A stretch of DNA of 64,000 nt from Candidatus Poribacteria bacterium (lineage in GTDB: Bacteria > Poribacteria > WGA-4E > WGA-3G). The notes beneath the pieces were generated by a model, which was not told where the DNA came from, ran no database searches, and saw only the letters and a program-made list of their open reading frames with translations. The stretch lies in the NCBI GenBank assembly GCA_003635315.1, contig PYJD01000025.1, forward strand, positions 1 through 64,000, in the 5' to 3' direction. Shown one piece after another: positions 8,929-18,188 of the stretch. The first letter of the stretch is position 1, and each line of letters opens with the position of its first letter. Position numbers and translations under genes: made by a program.

Positions 8929-9556
8929 TGATGATACATTACAGATTTATGCGGGATGTCATCTTATACTGTACAACCTGAAGGTTATGCCTAAAAAAGA
9001 GACATTTTTATTTAGAAATTGTGTTAAAACTGATAGTCGTAAATTGGACATTTAATCCTAATATCCAGACAACTGAATAGGGTGCAAAAACAAACCTTTA
9101 ATCTTAAATTCCCTGATGAAAAATCGTGTTGATGTTGGATTTTTCCATGTGGTGAAAAAGTGTCGAAAAAGTGAAAAATGTTACACTTTTTGACACATTG
9201 TGTGTCATTGAAATTGGTGTAAATTACCCCTCTAACCACTGTCATAGACTGACTTCACTCGACTTTAAAATAAATTTATAGAATTTTCAAAAAGTGTTAT
9301 TTTGTGTTTTGTTTTCCTTGCGAATTCTGACAATTCCCAGCTGCATAATATAGTTGATTTTTTGACATAAAGTCTTTTTATATTAGGGTTGTATTTAGGA
9401 TCGTTTTTATAGATAGTCATCATTAATTTTCTAATTATATACTTCTGATTTCATTTCCAGTTTGCGTTAAAAGATATACAAATTGGATGTTTGTACTAAA
9501 AAAGTAGCTTTTGGTAATGTTAGTTGTTAGCTATCGATATTTTCTTCATTTAATTT
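8929..9556 (-). repeat. Long dispersed repeat, copy 1 (inverted relative to 51652-52312)
   Basis: About 630 bp match 51652-52312 in the opposite orientation. Shared landmarks, read on the minus strand, are AACTAACATTACCAAAAGC, then GTCATTGAAATTGGTGTAAA read backwards, CCACATGGAAAAATCCAACA, GTCTGGATATTAGGATTAAA, and a final AATGTATCATCATT. Both copies contain an open frame of about 70 codons in the same place, but nearly all differences between them change the amino acid, so it is probably not coding. Both copies end just upstream of a gene (GGT here, LamG there). Confidence 0.75.
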
Positions 9557-9968
9557 CAATTTTTTAGAAAAATGTATGAAATCAGCATTTGGTAGTGTTT
9601 ACATTATAAACAAGTATTTTACTATCTTTGCAAGCTGATACCACTACTGAATGATTATCGCGCATTGCTCATTGTCTATAGAGATGTTAGTTTCTGACGA
9701 CACGCTTTTCACACTTTGGACATGATACTCTTTCCGTCTTTTTGCTGATGCTTGCTGGAACGCATACAGAGTCAACAACTATTGTCCTAATGACCGAGTG
9801 CCTTCTAAAATATGATGCTTTGCTTCATTGAACAACAGACAGTTCTGCTATCCCATCATCATTTTTTATTGTATTCATACGACCAATTTGCTATAATATT
9901 TCTATATGTAGAAATTATAAATGAAAATAGGTTAATATATATTATAAATATAAAAGGATAATTTCCAA
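9557..9968. other. Intergenic region at left edge of the Dnd island
   Basis: This is AT-rich sequence without an open frame I can support. It presumably holds the promoter for the small gene at 9969 and dndCDE. TTGCTATAATATTT at about 9889 resembles a -10 region, but I cannot assign a -35 box with confidence. Confidence 0.35.
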
Positions 9969-10310
9969 ATGTCAATAGACACGGTTACCCTACCCCCAGG
10001 ACATTATGTTATTGCTGACCCTAATTATTTTAAGGATTATGAACCTTATGCGTATTTTTGGACTGGTGGTGATGGTGGATTCTACGACAACTTTGATAAT
10101 TGCTATTATGTCGATTCTGCAAAGATATCAGTATTCCAAGTAGAAGATAAACTGCAAGATATTCCTGAAGGTACACACTACTTCTTCTTCAAAACGCCCT
10201 GGAGAATTGATTTTGATCAACATGCTCTATTAGAACAAATTAGAATTACAACGCTATCATTCAAAGATATTAGTCCTGATTTTTTCGAACCTATGGTTTT
10301 CGATAGTTGA
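9969..10310 (+). CDS. Small acidic protein of unknown function upstream of dndC
   Basis: This 113-aa product is rich in aromatic and acidic residues. It opens MSIDTVTLPPGHYVIADPNYF, which recalls, from memory only, a family of small phage/bacterial proteins beginning with a TLPxGxYxIGDPCY-type segment. No catalytic motif, signal peptide or membrane helix is seen. AAAAGGAT lies 12 bases before the ATG. It is 95 bp upstream of dndC in the same direction and occupies the position where dndB (or dndA) would sit in textbook dnd operons, but it has neither the DGQHR region of DndB nor a PLP-enzyme sequence. It could be an island-specific accessory or regulatory protein. Confidence 0.6.
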   Translation: MSIDTVTLPPGHYVIADPNYFKDYEPYAYFWTGGDGGFYDNFDNCYYVDSAKISVFQVEDKLQDIPEGTHYFFFKTPWRIDFDQHALLEQIRITTLSFKDISPDFFEPMVFDS

Positions 10311-10405
10311 TTTACTTTCGTACTATTTGTATCTGTTTTTTAATGTAAATGAAACTCTAATTTGCTACGAAGCGTTTTCTTTTATTTAAAGGAAGGTACG
10401 GAATT

Positions 10406-11818
10406 ATGGCAGAATCCTCTTACAGTATCTTTGAATCACGTACTCCTGAAGACATACACCAAGAAATTCAGCAAGTTTATCTTGAAAATGCACGTCCTTG
10501 GGTAATTGGATATAGTGGTGGAAAAGATTCCACAACTGCCCTTCAACTTGTCTGGTATGCTCTTGCTGAACTACCAGAAGAAGAACGAAAGTATCCAGTT
10601 TACGTGATCTCGTCAGACACCCTTGTTGAGACCCCAGTGATTGTTAATTATATTACTGGTACCTTGGAGAGACTTGAGGCGATTGCACGCGAACAGAAAA
10701 TGCCGTTTCAGACAGATATCGTCCGTCCGAAAACCGATGATACTTTTTGGGTCAATCTTATTGGTAGGGGGTATCCTGCCCCTTATACTCGCTTCCGATG
10801 GTGTACTGACCGAATGAAAATCCGACCAGCGAATAAATTTGTCTTGGACAAAGTTGCTGAACACGGTGAAGTTATTATGGTTCTCGGGGTTCGCAAGGGT
10901 GAAAGTACAACACGGGATCAGGTTTTAAGTTTACATAGCATTCAGAATTCTTTTCTATTGCGACATAGCTCCTTACCTAATGCCTTTGTATACGCGCCTA
11001 TCGTTGATTTCAGTTTAAACGATGTTTGGTTTTATTTATTGAATGTACCTTCACCATGGAATAACGATAATAAAGAACTTATTACACTTTACCGAAACAC
11101 AAACGCACAAGGTGAGTGTCCGTTGGTGGTTGACGAGACAACTCCATCATGTGGAAACAGCCGCTTTGGTTGCTGGACCTGTACCGTTGTAACAAAAGAC
11201 AAAGCGATGGAAGGTTTGATTGATAACGGTGAAGAATGGATGATGCCACTACTTGAATTCCGAGACTTTCTTGCAGAGACCCAAGATTCTGCAAGAAAAC
11301 CTGAAATCCGTGAATTCAGGCGGAGTAATGGTCAAATTACTATATTAAATAATAAACTTATTCACGGACCCTATACGCTGAAATTCTGCCAAGAACTCTT
11401 AGAAAAACTTCTCAATGTTCAAGAACAGGTACGTAAAGAAGGACCCGACCCTGAAATCAAGCTTATTACTGATGACGAACTTGAGGAAATCCGAAAAATT
11501 TGGAGAACCCAACGCCAAGATTGGGAAGATGCAGTACCACAGATTTACGCAGAGATTGTTGGGGATCGTGCCTGGGTCGTTGATGACACGACCTTCTTTA
11601 CTAAGAAAGATAAAGAAATCTTGGAATCGGTTTGTGCTGAAAAAGGAATTCCTGTTACCCTTGTTGCAAAGTTACTTGACACAGAACGACAAATGGATGG
11701 AATGAGTCGGCGTGCCAAGATACAATCCCGAATTGACGAAATTTTCCACGAAGACTGGCGCTCAGAAGAGGAAGCGCTCAACGAATTGAATAAACTAATG
11801 AACAATGATCCTCCATAA
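10406..11818 (+). CDS. dndC: DNA phosphorothioation protein DndC (PAPS reductase-like)
   Basis: The 470-aa protein belongs to the ATP-pyrophosphatase/PAPS reductase family. In Dnd systems DndC uses ATP to activate the DNA backbone for replacement of a non-bridging oxygen by sulfur. SGGKDST at residues 37-43 is the PP-loop. Conserved Cys at 133 (RWCTDRMKIRP), 238, 249, 256 and 259 (CGNSRFGCWTC) are the expected iron-sulfur ligands. AAGGAAGG precedes the ATG. The 3' end overlaps dndD by 14 bp, pointing to translational coupling. No cysteine desulfurase (DndA) is in the window. A housekeeping IscS could supply sulfur, as known in some dnd hosts. Confidence 0.93.
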   Translation: MAESSYSIFESRTPEDIHQEIQQVYLENARPWVIGYSGGKDSTTALQLVWYALAELPEEERKYPVYVISSDTLVETPVIVNYITGTLERLEAIAREQKMPFQTDIVRPKTDDTFWVNLIGRGYPAPYTRFRWCTDRMKIRPANKFVLDKVAEHGEVIMVLGVRKGESTTRDQVLSLHSIQNSFLLRHSSLPNAFVYAPIVDFSLNDVWFYLLNVPSPWNNDNKELITLYRNTNAQGECPLVVDETTPSCGNSRFGCWTCTVVTKDKAMEGLIDNGEEWMMPLLEFRDFLAETQDSARKPEIREFRRSNGQITILNNKLIHGPYTLKFCQELLEKLLNVQEQVRKEGPDPEIKLITDDELEEIRKIWRTQRQDWEDAVPQIYAEIVGDRAWVVDDTTFFTKKDKEILESVCAEKGIPVTLVAKLLDTERQMDGMSRRAKIQSRIDEIFHEDWRSEEEALNELNKLMNNDPP

Positions 11819-13817
11819 ACTCACCGTCAACAATGTCGGCTTGTTCCGTGGTCGGCAAACTATTACCTTCACTCCAAATACTAACAAACCTATAATCCTC
11901 ATTGGGGGGATGAACGGTGCTGGCAAGACAACCCTATTAGATGCAGTCCGCCTCTGTTTATATGGCAAACGTTCACTCGGTAATCGAATTAGCCATAATA
12001 AATATCACGATTATCTCTCCGAAATAATTCATCGAAGCCCATCTGCGAATTCATCTATCCACCATGCCTCTGTGTCCCTTGAATTTGAATATGCCCGTGA
12101 CGGTGAAAAAAGAAGACACAGGGTTGAACGCTCATGGAAAAAATCACAAAAAGGTGGTGAAACTGTTAAAGAAACCCTTACCATCTATGAAAATGATAGG
12201 TTAAATACTGAGTTTGAAAAAGAGCACTGGCAAGATTACATAAACGAATTGATTCCTATTGACGTTACCCAGTTTTTCTTTTTTGATGGTGAGAACGTTC
12301 GGAAGTTAGTCGATGATTCTGGCCATGATGTTTTTCTTAGAGAGTCGATTAAGGCGTTGTTTGGATTAAATTTAGTAGATCGATTGCAATCTGATCTGAA
12401 TATATACTTAAACCGTTTGGTTAAACGCGATAGTCCGGAATCAGTCCAAGAGAAAATTGCCAAAGTGGAATCTGAAATCGAAAATTTCAAAAGTAAACTT
12501 GTAGATGTTGAAGTTGAATCTGAAGACCTAACAACACAGGTTGACGAATTAGAAAATGAAATTGAGCAACAAGAACACCGACTTGCTGCCGAAGGTGGGA
12601 ATTATGCCCGACAACGCGGAACTTTCGAGCATCAACAGGAACAACTCCAAGCTAAAATTAAAGAATTGGAAAACAAACTTCAGGCTCAGTGTGAAGAACT
12701 GTTTCCCTTCACCTTAGCTCCAGAAAACCTAAAGCGGTTGAAAGCACAGTTACTTAAAGAACTACAATTAGGTGAGTGGGAAGCAAAAAATCATGCACTA
12801 AGAGCACACAGGGATTTATTACTTGCACACCTTCCATCCGAGGAATTTTGGGCAGACACCTCTTTGGAATCTGAACAAATTTCAGAGATTCAGGACAAAG
12901 TCGCCTTCTTGATAACAGAACAACTTGAATATCCAGAGGAATTACGCGGCTTCAAAAAAATCCGAGAACGTACACATGCAGAGTACGATATTTTATTAGA
13001 GTGGATTGATGTTTGTCTAAATAAGGTGTCACAAGAGTTTAGAGAATTAAACGGTGCTTTGGAGATTGCCCAATCAGAACTTCAAAAAGTAGAAAACGCT
13101 CTTCAAAAAGTACCTCCGGAGGATGTGTTAAAACCAATAATTGAGAACCTATCAGATTTAAATAAAAAACTGGGGCAACTACAAATACAAGAACATAATG
13201 TCAATGAAACGATGTGCTCTTTAAAAGATCAGATAGAAAAAGCTGAACAGAGATGGGAAATTTTACATCGCACCCAGCAGCAAAGACAAGCACACATCAA
13301 GCGTCCAAAACAGGTAGAGAATGTGAAGGCAGTCCTTGCAGAATATACAGTGCAACTCACGCAAACCAAGAATATTATACTGAGTGATGCCATCGTAAAA
13401 GGTTTCAATCAACTATCACACAAGCCAGATCGAATCAAACGCGTCGAACTTGATCCACAGACCTTTGCTGTGACACTATATGATACGCACAACCGTTCAA
13501 TTTCAAAGGATGAATTGTCAGCAGGAGAACAGCAAATTTACACGACAGCCCTCTTATGGGGATTAGCGAGAACTTCAGGTAAATCACTGCCAATGATCCT
13601 TGACACACCACTCGGACGTTTAGATACTATTCACCGTCAACTGCTTATTGAACACTATTTCCCTTATGTGAGTCATCAAACTATTTTGCTTTCAACTAAC
13701 ACCGAAATTGTAGGTGACCTATTATCACTGTTGACACCTTATATTTCACACACATTCCACTTGGCGTATCAACAAACTGAGGGACACACGACAATAGAGG
13801 AAGACTATTTTAGGTAG
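11805..13817 (+). CDS. dndD: DNA phosphorothioation protein DndD (SMC/RecF-like ATPase)
   Basis: The 670-aa ABC/SMC-type ATPase begins MILHKLTVNNVGLFRG. It has a Walker A GGMNGAGKTT at residues 34-43, a long central coiled coil (about 210-290 and 410-500), a signature LSAGEQQ near 571 and Walker B PMILDTPLGRLD near 596-607. This layout and the ~660-residue size are those of DndD, which supports DndC in sulfur incorporation, probably by ATP-driven DNA remodelling. Its start lies inside the end of dndC and it is followed 6 bp later by dndE, so the three form one operon. Confidence 0.93.
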   Translation: MILHKLTVNNVGLFRGRQTITFTPNTNKPIILIGGMNGAGKTTLLDAVRLCLYGKRSLGNRISHNKYHDYLSEIIHRSPSANSSIHHASVSLEFEYARDGEKRRHRVERSWKKSQKGGETVKETLTIYENDRLNTEFEKEHWQDYINELIPIDVTQFFFFDGENVRKLVDDSGHDVFLRESIKALFGLNLVDRLQSDLNIYLNRLVKRDSPESVQEKIAKVESEIENFKSKLVDVEVESEDLTTQVDELENEIEQQEHRLAAEGGNYARQRGTFEHQQEQLQAKIKELENKLQAQCEELFPFTLAPENLKRLKAQLLKELQLGEWEAKNHALRAHRDLLLAHLPSEEFWADTSLESEQISEIQDKVAFLITEQLEYPEELRGFKKIRERTHAEYDILLEWIDVCLNKVSQEFRELNGALEIAQSELQKVENALQKVPPEDVLKPIIENLSDLNKKLGQLQIQEHNVNETMCSLKDQIEKAEQRWEILHRTQQQRQAHIKRPKQVENVKAVLAEYTVQLTQTKNIILSDAIVKGFNQLSHKPDRIKRVELDPQTFAVTLYDTHNRSISKDELSAGEQQIYTTALLWGLARTSGKSLPMILDTPLGRLDTIHRQLLIEHYFPYVSHQTILLSTNTEIVGDLLSLLTPYISHTFHLAYQQTEGHTTIEEDYFR

Positions 13818-13823
13818 TGTACC

Positions 13824-14183
13824 ATGCATCTAAATCGGATTCACACTTCTGAAGATTCCCGTAATAAACTGAGTATCTTAAAATCGCGTACAGGATTATT
13901 ACCCAACGTTCTTTGTAGAATTGGGTTGATGTTATCGCTATCAGAACCTAACCAACCGGAAGTTGATATAGATGCGAGTGATGGTTCAGAATTTCATCGC
14001 GATACACTAATGGGAGAGTGGGATCCTTTGATTGTGGCATTGTTGGAAGAATGGTGCATTACCAATGGAAAAGGCACAGATAACGATACTCTTGTCAAAT
14101 ACTTCAAGGCACATCTGAATCGAGGGGTGCGTCTGCTGCATGTTAGAATAAAAGGGTTAAATGATTTAATGAACCTAATCTGA
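13824..14183 (+). CDS. dndE: DNA phosphorothioation protein DndE
   Basis: The 119-aa protein matches the small helical DndE family, thought to bind nicked DNA within the phosphorothioation complex. Recognisable blocks are LKSRTGLLPNVLCRIG near residue 20, FHRDTLMGEWDPLIVALL near 72 and AHLNRGVRLLHVRIKGLNDL at the end, which parallel the TGL.PN.LCR, LxGE and HLNRG segments of DndE. Its stop codon is only 11 bp from the stop of the convergent MBL gene, leaving no room for separate terminators. Confidence 0.9.
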   Translation: MHLNRIHTSEDSRNKLSILKSRTGLLPNVLCRIGLMLSLSEPNQPEVDIDASDGSEFHRDTLMGEWDPLIVALLEEWCITNGKGTDNDTLVKYFKAHLNRGVRLLHVRIKGLNDLMNLI

Positions 14184-14194
14184 TAGTATCAGAT

Positions 14195-15214
14195 CTACTT
14201 TCCCCATTCTCTTGTATATTTGTTCTCTGATGGTTGGGCATCAACACCTAACTCTCGCTTCAATGCTAGTGCCAATTCTACAGCATGTTTACCGCGACTA
14301 TTATCTGTTAATATTCTTCTTGCCTGAGTGGCGTGAACATATGCCAGGGTTTCATTATAATCAGCATGATCGGAAAGAGCAATACAAAATGCTTTTTCTG
14401 AATATTCTACTACCGGATTGTCAAAGCGACTCATATACGCACTCAATTTAATTGAAGTAGCATTACCTGTGTCTGTAGGACGTGGGTCCCCAGTTCCAAA
14501 AAGACGAATATACTTTCCTTTGCTCAGAATTAACTTAGCATTTTGCGTACTCTCATCAAGTATATCGGGAAGACCATACCCATGTTTTTGATATACTTGC
14601 CATTCACTAAATAACCGAGAGCTTGCGATGATTGGTTCATTTATAGCGTCATCTAAATAAGAAATCGCACGCTGTAAAGTTCCACGGTGAGCTAGAATCA
14701 ATATTGGTCCGAAATTCAGACGTTCTATGACTAACTCCACAAACCGATTATTTGCTTCTTCTTGAGAAAATTTACGGACTGAATCGGGAGATCCGTATGT
14801 GCTATCTAAAACTAATTCTTCTACTTCAATTACCTCTTCAAGAGGCCACGTAAAATCCCCAGAATATCCACATCGTAATCCATCAGTAGATATAACTTCT
14901 ACTTGTACAGAACCCAACATATGACCATTATTTAATAAGCGAACCTGAAAGTTATCGTGGGAAATCGACTGATTTAACGGAATTCCCACAAAGTTTGATC
15001 TATTAGGTAACACTGCGTTGAACTCATTAATCAACAAATCCCTAGTGGGATTACTCATAATAATATGCTGTACTCCTATACTTGAATTAAAACCTGACAT
15101 GTGATCTTTATGGACATGAGTTTGGACTCGAATTGGACAATCACTAATAAAGCCATCACAGGACACTACTTTATCAAGTATAACAGCCCCGGAAGCTGAA
15201 ACATCAATTCTCAT
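14195..15214 (-). CDS. Beta-CASP-like metallo-beta-lactamase nuclease
   Basis: The 339-aa protein has the zinc motifs of MBL-fold nucleases: THVHKDH (H33, H35, D37, H38), GHMLGS (H98), GYSGDFT (D120) and a late SDHADY (H283 region), the last typical of beta-CASP enzymes. Members cut DNA (SNM1/Artemis) or RNA (CPSF73, RNase J), and some prokaryotic ones travel with DNA ligases. It is the last gene of an SNF2-ParB-ParB-MBL operon (11 bp after the preceding gene, AAGGATT ribosome site) and faces dndE. In this context a DNA-end or strand-specific nuclease acting with the SNF2 motor is my inference. Confidence 0.85.
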   Translation of the reverse strand: MRIDVSASGAVILDKVVSCDGFISDCPIRVQTHVHKDHMSGFNSSIGVQHIIMSNPTRDLLINEFNAVLPNRSNFVGIPLNQSISHDNFQVRLLNNGHMLGSVQVEVISTDGLRCGYSGDFTWPLEEVIEVEELVLDSTYGSPDSVRKFSQEEANNRFVELVIERLNFGPILILAHRGTLQRAISYLDDAINEPIIASSRLFSEWQVYQKHGYGLPDILDESTQNAKLILSKGKYIRLFGTGDPRPTDTGNATSIKLSAYMSRFDNPVVEYSEKAFCIALSDHADYNETLAYVHATQARRILTDNSRGKHAVELALALKRELGVDAQPSENKYTREWGK

Positions 15215-15225
15215 ATAGTTAATCC

Positions 15226-15930
15226 TTAAAAACGTACCCCTTCAATAAGATATTCAGTTATGGTTTTCTCAAAATCATCGGATAGAGACATTACCTGACT
15301 ATGTAACTGGTCATCTCCAACTATAAGAAAATATCCATCACCGAGCTTAGTTCCAAACGGAGAAACATTAGGAAGATGTCGTTTTAGGACAGTTTGTAGT
15401 AGGTTATCACGTGTCAGTTGTGAAGCCTGATTTAATTTAGTTTTCAGTTCTTCACAACATAACTCTCCTGCAATCAGATGTCTTCTCTCAACTATTGGAC
15501 GTTGCTTCAAGACTGCCTTTATACAATTGTCAATAGATTCATTTGAACGTTGATGGATTTGAACTACTTGTATGATATCAGATTTGTTAAGTTGACTCTC
15601 TAATGCTGCTTTTGCTAAAGTAATTTGATCCTGAGAGACTTCTAGACGAGCAATCTCTGAAGCAGCATAGAAAGAAAGGGAAGTTGGATCAGAACCCCAA
15701 TTGATCAAACGCCGAACTTGGATAGGGAGAGATAGGAGACGGAGAAAGCGTCCAATCATTGAAGTTCCTCTAAGGTGAAGTCTCTCAGCAATCTCCCCTC
15801 TTTTTTCTCCAGCATCCAAAACCTTTTGCAAATATTTAGCCACTTCAACTGGTGAAAGTGCCCGTTCTGTCTTATGTGTACCTATAGATAGGATAAGCTG
15901 ACGAGTTTCAAATGGTGACAAACCCTTCAT
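15226..15930 (-). CDS. ParB/HTH-like protein of the Dnd-linked operon
   Basis: The 234-aa protein lacks the ParB CTPase/nuclease domain but has a central part resembling the ParB helix-turn-helix: LSPVEVAKYLQKVLDAG, then IAERLHLRGTSMIGRFLRLLSLP (about residues 48-70), then LSFYAASEIARL. Its ATG overlaps the stop of the upstream ParB gene by four bases (ATGA), with GGAGAT as ribosome site, so the two are translationally coupled and probably work as a pair. The C-terminal ~100 residues are not recognisable. A DNA-binding specificity subunit is the most natural role, but this is inference. Confidence 0.65.
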   Translation of the reverse strand: MKGLSPFETRQLILSIGTHKTERALSPVEVAKYLQKVLDAGEKRGEIAERLHLRGTSMIGRFLRLLSLPIQVRRLINWGSDPTSLSFYAASEIARLEVSQDQITLAKAALESQLNKSDIIQVVQIHQRSNESIDNCIKAVLKQRPIVERRHLIAGELCCEELKTKLNQASQLTRDNLLQTVLKRHLPNVSPFGTKLGDGYFLIVGDDQLHSQVMSLSDDFEKTITEYLIEGVRF

Positions 15931-16760
15931 ATTATATCTCCATTTTCTTCGTACCCACTACTTGATAATCCATCTTCAATTAATTGTGCAGCTGCCTCGT
16001 CTACGGTAGTATTTTCAGCACTCGCAAAGCGTTTTAATGACGCATGAATTTGATGTCCAAGAGTAACAACAATTTGTGTTACTCTACCACCACTCTTGGC
16101 ATCTTCTACTACTTCATCTACAGATGTATTAGGTTGATCTCTCAGTTTCTTTTGAACGTTTTTTCTCTGTGCTCCACTCATTCCAGTCATTTCCTTCGCA
16201 AGTTTTAAACATTCTTGTGGGTCTAAGTTACCTTCAACGGCAAGTGCGTCCTGGGTGCGTAGGGCAGCATTTAAGTCAACATCTCCTTCGTCAACAACCT
16301 TTTTTAGCTCTGGAATAAGACGATCATATTTAACATAATCGCTAACTTTTTCAGATGAAAGTCCTGTTTCCGTTACTACCGCATTCATTGACCCATAATG
16401 CTTATAGAGGTATGTACATACGTCAATTAGATCCTTGCGGTTTAGATCGCTACGAACAAGGTTTTCAGTTACTGATAAGACTTTTGCCTCAATTTCTTCA
16501 ATATGTTCGTCAAGTATTCCAGCCATAATCGTTTCTTCTTGTAGTAGACGATGAGCTAGATACCGTCTTTGACCCAGTATAATTTCATATTTTCCACTAG
16601 GTCCAAGGGGAGACACTAATATAGGTTCTAATAGCCCTACTTTACGGATACTATCCACAAGGTCATCAATATCTTTATCAATATTACTTAAACGGACCTG
16701 TCCCCTACCAATTTCCAATTCTTTTAAAGGAATATCCTTAAATTCAACTATCTTTGCCAA
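15927..16760 (-). CDS. ParB/Spo0J-like protein
   Basis: The 277-aa product begins with a ParB N-terminal domain: DIDDLVDSIRKVGLLEPILV, then LGQRRYLAH (residues 62-70; ParB normally GERRxxA) and ENLVRSDLNRKDL near 98. A ParB-type HTH region follows (TGLSSEKVSDYVKY). The C-terminus, VTLGHQIHASLKRFASAENTTV, looks like a ribbon-helix-helix. The Gln in place of the usual Glu in the GERR box may alter the CTP or nuclease chemistry. Translation starts at TTG after AAGGAG. There is no ParA nearby, so plasmid partition is unlikely. ParB-like proteins also occur in DNA-modification islands, which fits here. Confidence 0.8.
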   Translation of the reverse strand: MAKIVEFKDIPLKELEIGRGQVRLSNIDKDIDDLVDSIRKVGLLEPILVSPLGPSGKYEIILGQRRYLAHRLLQEETIMAGILDEHIEEIEAKVLSVTENLVRSDLNRKDLIDVCTYLYKHYGSMNAVVTETGLSSEKVSDYVKYDRLIPELKKVVDEGDVDLNAALRTQDALAVEGNLDPQECLKLAKEMTGMSGAQRKNVQKKLRDQPNTSVDEVVEDAKSGGRVTQIVVTLGHQIHASLKRFASAENTTVDEAAAQLIEDGLSSSGYEENGDII

Positions 16761-16817
16761 CTTTAATCTCCTTATAATTTACTAATTTCTAATCATGTGA
16801 TTTAACATAATAATCAC

Positions 16818-18188
16818 TCATAATAATTCAGATATTTCAAGAATTTGTTCCAATAATTCTCTACTGAACCACGACTTATCTGCGTTAGTAGCAGTTTCAA
16901 TGTAATTTTCAAATAACTCCTGTTTTTCGGTCAGAATATCTGAAATTCGTTCTTCGATAGTATCTGAAACAATAAAACGAATTACGTGAAGTGGTCTTTT
17001 CCTTCCAAATCGATGAGCACGCTGGATAGCCTGATTTTCAAGAGCAGGATTCCACCATCTGTCAAATAGCACTACGGTAGAAGCTTCCTGTATATTAAGA
17101 CCTACCCCACCAGCTCTTAACGAAATAAAAAGACAACGTGGTCCCGGATCATTTCGAAATCTATTCAATATCTCTTCCCTTTCTAATTGAGTTAATCCAC
17201 CATGATATATCTCCAGAGGAATACCTTCTATCTGTAATGCTAGCCAATTTAATGTATCAACATATTGAGAAAAAACAATAACCTTATCATCATCAGCAGT
17301 TTGGACATCAAGGAAATCAATGAGAACATTGAGTTTGGCAGATTCTCCCGACTCTTTATCATAATTACAAACCTGTTTCAGTCTTGTAATTATAGAAAAA
17401 AGGTTTGTAGAAGAAAAACCATCGGTACTGATTTCTAAACCTTCTCTTCGACAATCCCATGCCCTTAGATAAGCATCTTGTTGTTTACCTTGCAATTCAA
17501 TTGGGATTTCTTGGTCAATAATCGGTGGGAGATCTTTGAGAACATCACGTTTGCAACGACGGAGAAAATGGGGACGCATTTGAGAGTGAATTTCCCCTCT
17601 TGACAATCCCTGATGAAGGACTCCTATTTTAACAAATCGAAATAATGAAATAAGGTCGTTGAGTTTATTCTCAACTGGGGTTCCGGTAAGTGCCCAAGAT
17701 CGTTTTCTCTTTATGACCCTGCATGAGAGTGAAGACTTTGAATGTGGATTTTTTATTCGTTGCGCTTCATCAAGCACAACAACATCAAAATCTATTTCGT
17801 TTGAAATATTCATCATATCTAATCGAATTTCTTCGTAAGATACAATCAATACATTTATAGGTAGTAAATAATAAGTCCTACGATCAGCTGTACTACCCCG
17901 GATTCTCTGGACTGAGAGACTCGGAGCCCAACGACGTAATTCAGTCTCCCAATTCAACTTTAATGATGCAGGTACAACAACCAAAGATCTATATAATTGT
18001 TGTTTATGCCAAAGGATTTCCAGTGAAACAGCCACTTGGACTGTCTTCCCAAGTCCCATCTCATCTGCAAGTAGTGCCCCTTCACTTTGAACTAGAAATT
18101 GTATTCCTTCCCATTGATATGGTCGTAATTCAAAAGGTAAGTTTAGACTATCTTTCAATTGAGCTTCTAATTCCATATGTTCTCTCAT
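16818..18188 (-). CDS. SNF2-family DNA helicase/translocase
   Basis: The compact 456-aa SNF2 ATPase has ADEMGLGKT (41-49), VVLDEAQRIKN (DEAQ at 140-143), a WALTGTPVENK motif III, then SLRAGGVGLNIQEAS and QAIQRAHRFGRKRPLHV (motifs V and VI). The DEAQ box replaces the common DEAH. It is little more than the two RecA lobes, lacking extra domains of Swi2/Snf2 remodellers or RapA. It is first in a four-gene minus-strand operon (57 bp before the ParB gene). Presumed role: ATP-driven translocation on dsDNA for the nuclease partner. Confidence 0.9.
   Translation of the reverse strand: MREHMELEAQLKDSLNLPFELRPYQWEGIQFLVQSEGALLADEMGLGKTVQVAVSLEILWHKQQLYRSLVVVPASLKLNWETELRRWAPSLSVQRIRGSTADRRTYYLLPINVLIVSYEEIRLDMMNISNEIDFDVVVLDEAQRIKNPHSKSSLSCRVIKRKRSWALTGTPVENKLNDLISLFRFVKIGVLHQGLSRGEIHSQMRPHFLRRCKRDVLKDLPPIIDQEIPIELQGKQQDAYLRAWDCRREGLEISTDGFSSTNLFSIITRLKQVCNYDKESGESAKLNVLIDFLDVQTADDDKVIVFSQYVDTLNWLALQIEGIPLEIYHGGLTQLEREEILNRFRNDPGPRCLFISLRAGGVGLNIQEASTVVLFDRWWNPALENQAIQRAHRFGRKRPLHVIRFIVSDTIEERISDILTEKQELFENYIETATNADKSWFSRELLEQILEISELL

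Noticed and set aside
9969-14183. SspABCD or BREX system
   Set aside because: DndC, DndD and DndE are recognised individually. No SspB/SspD, PglZ or BrxC is present.
15927-16760. Plasmid or chromosome partition ParB
   Set aside because: No ParA gene and no parS-like sites seen. It is in one operon with a helicase and nuclease.
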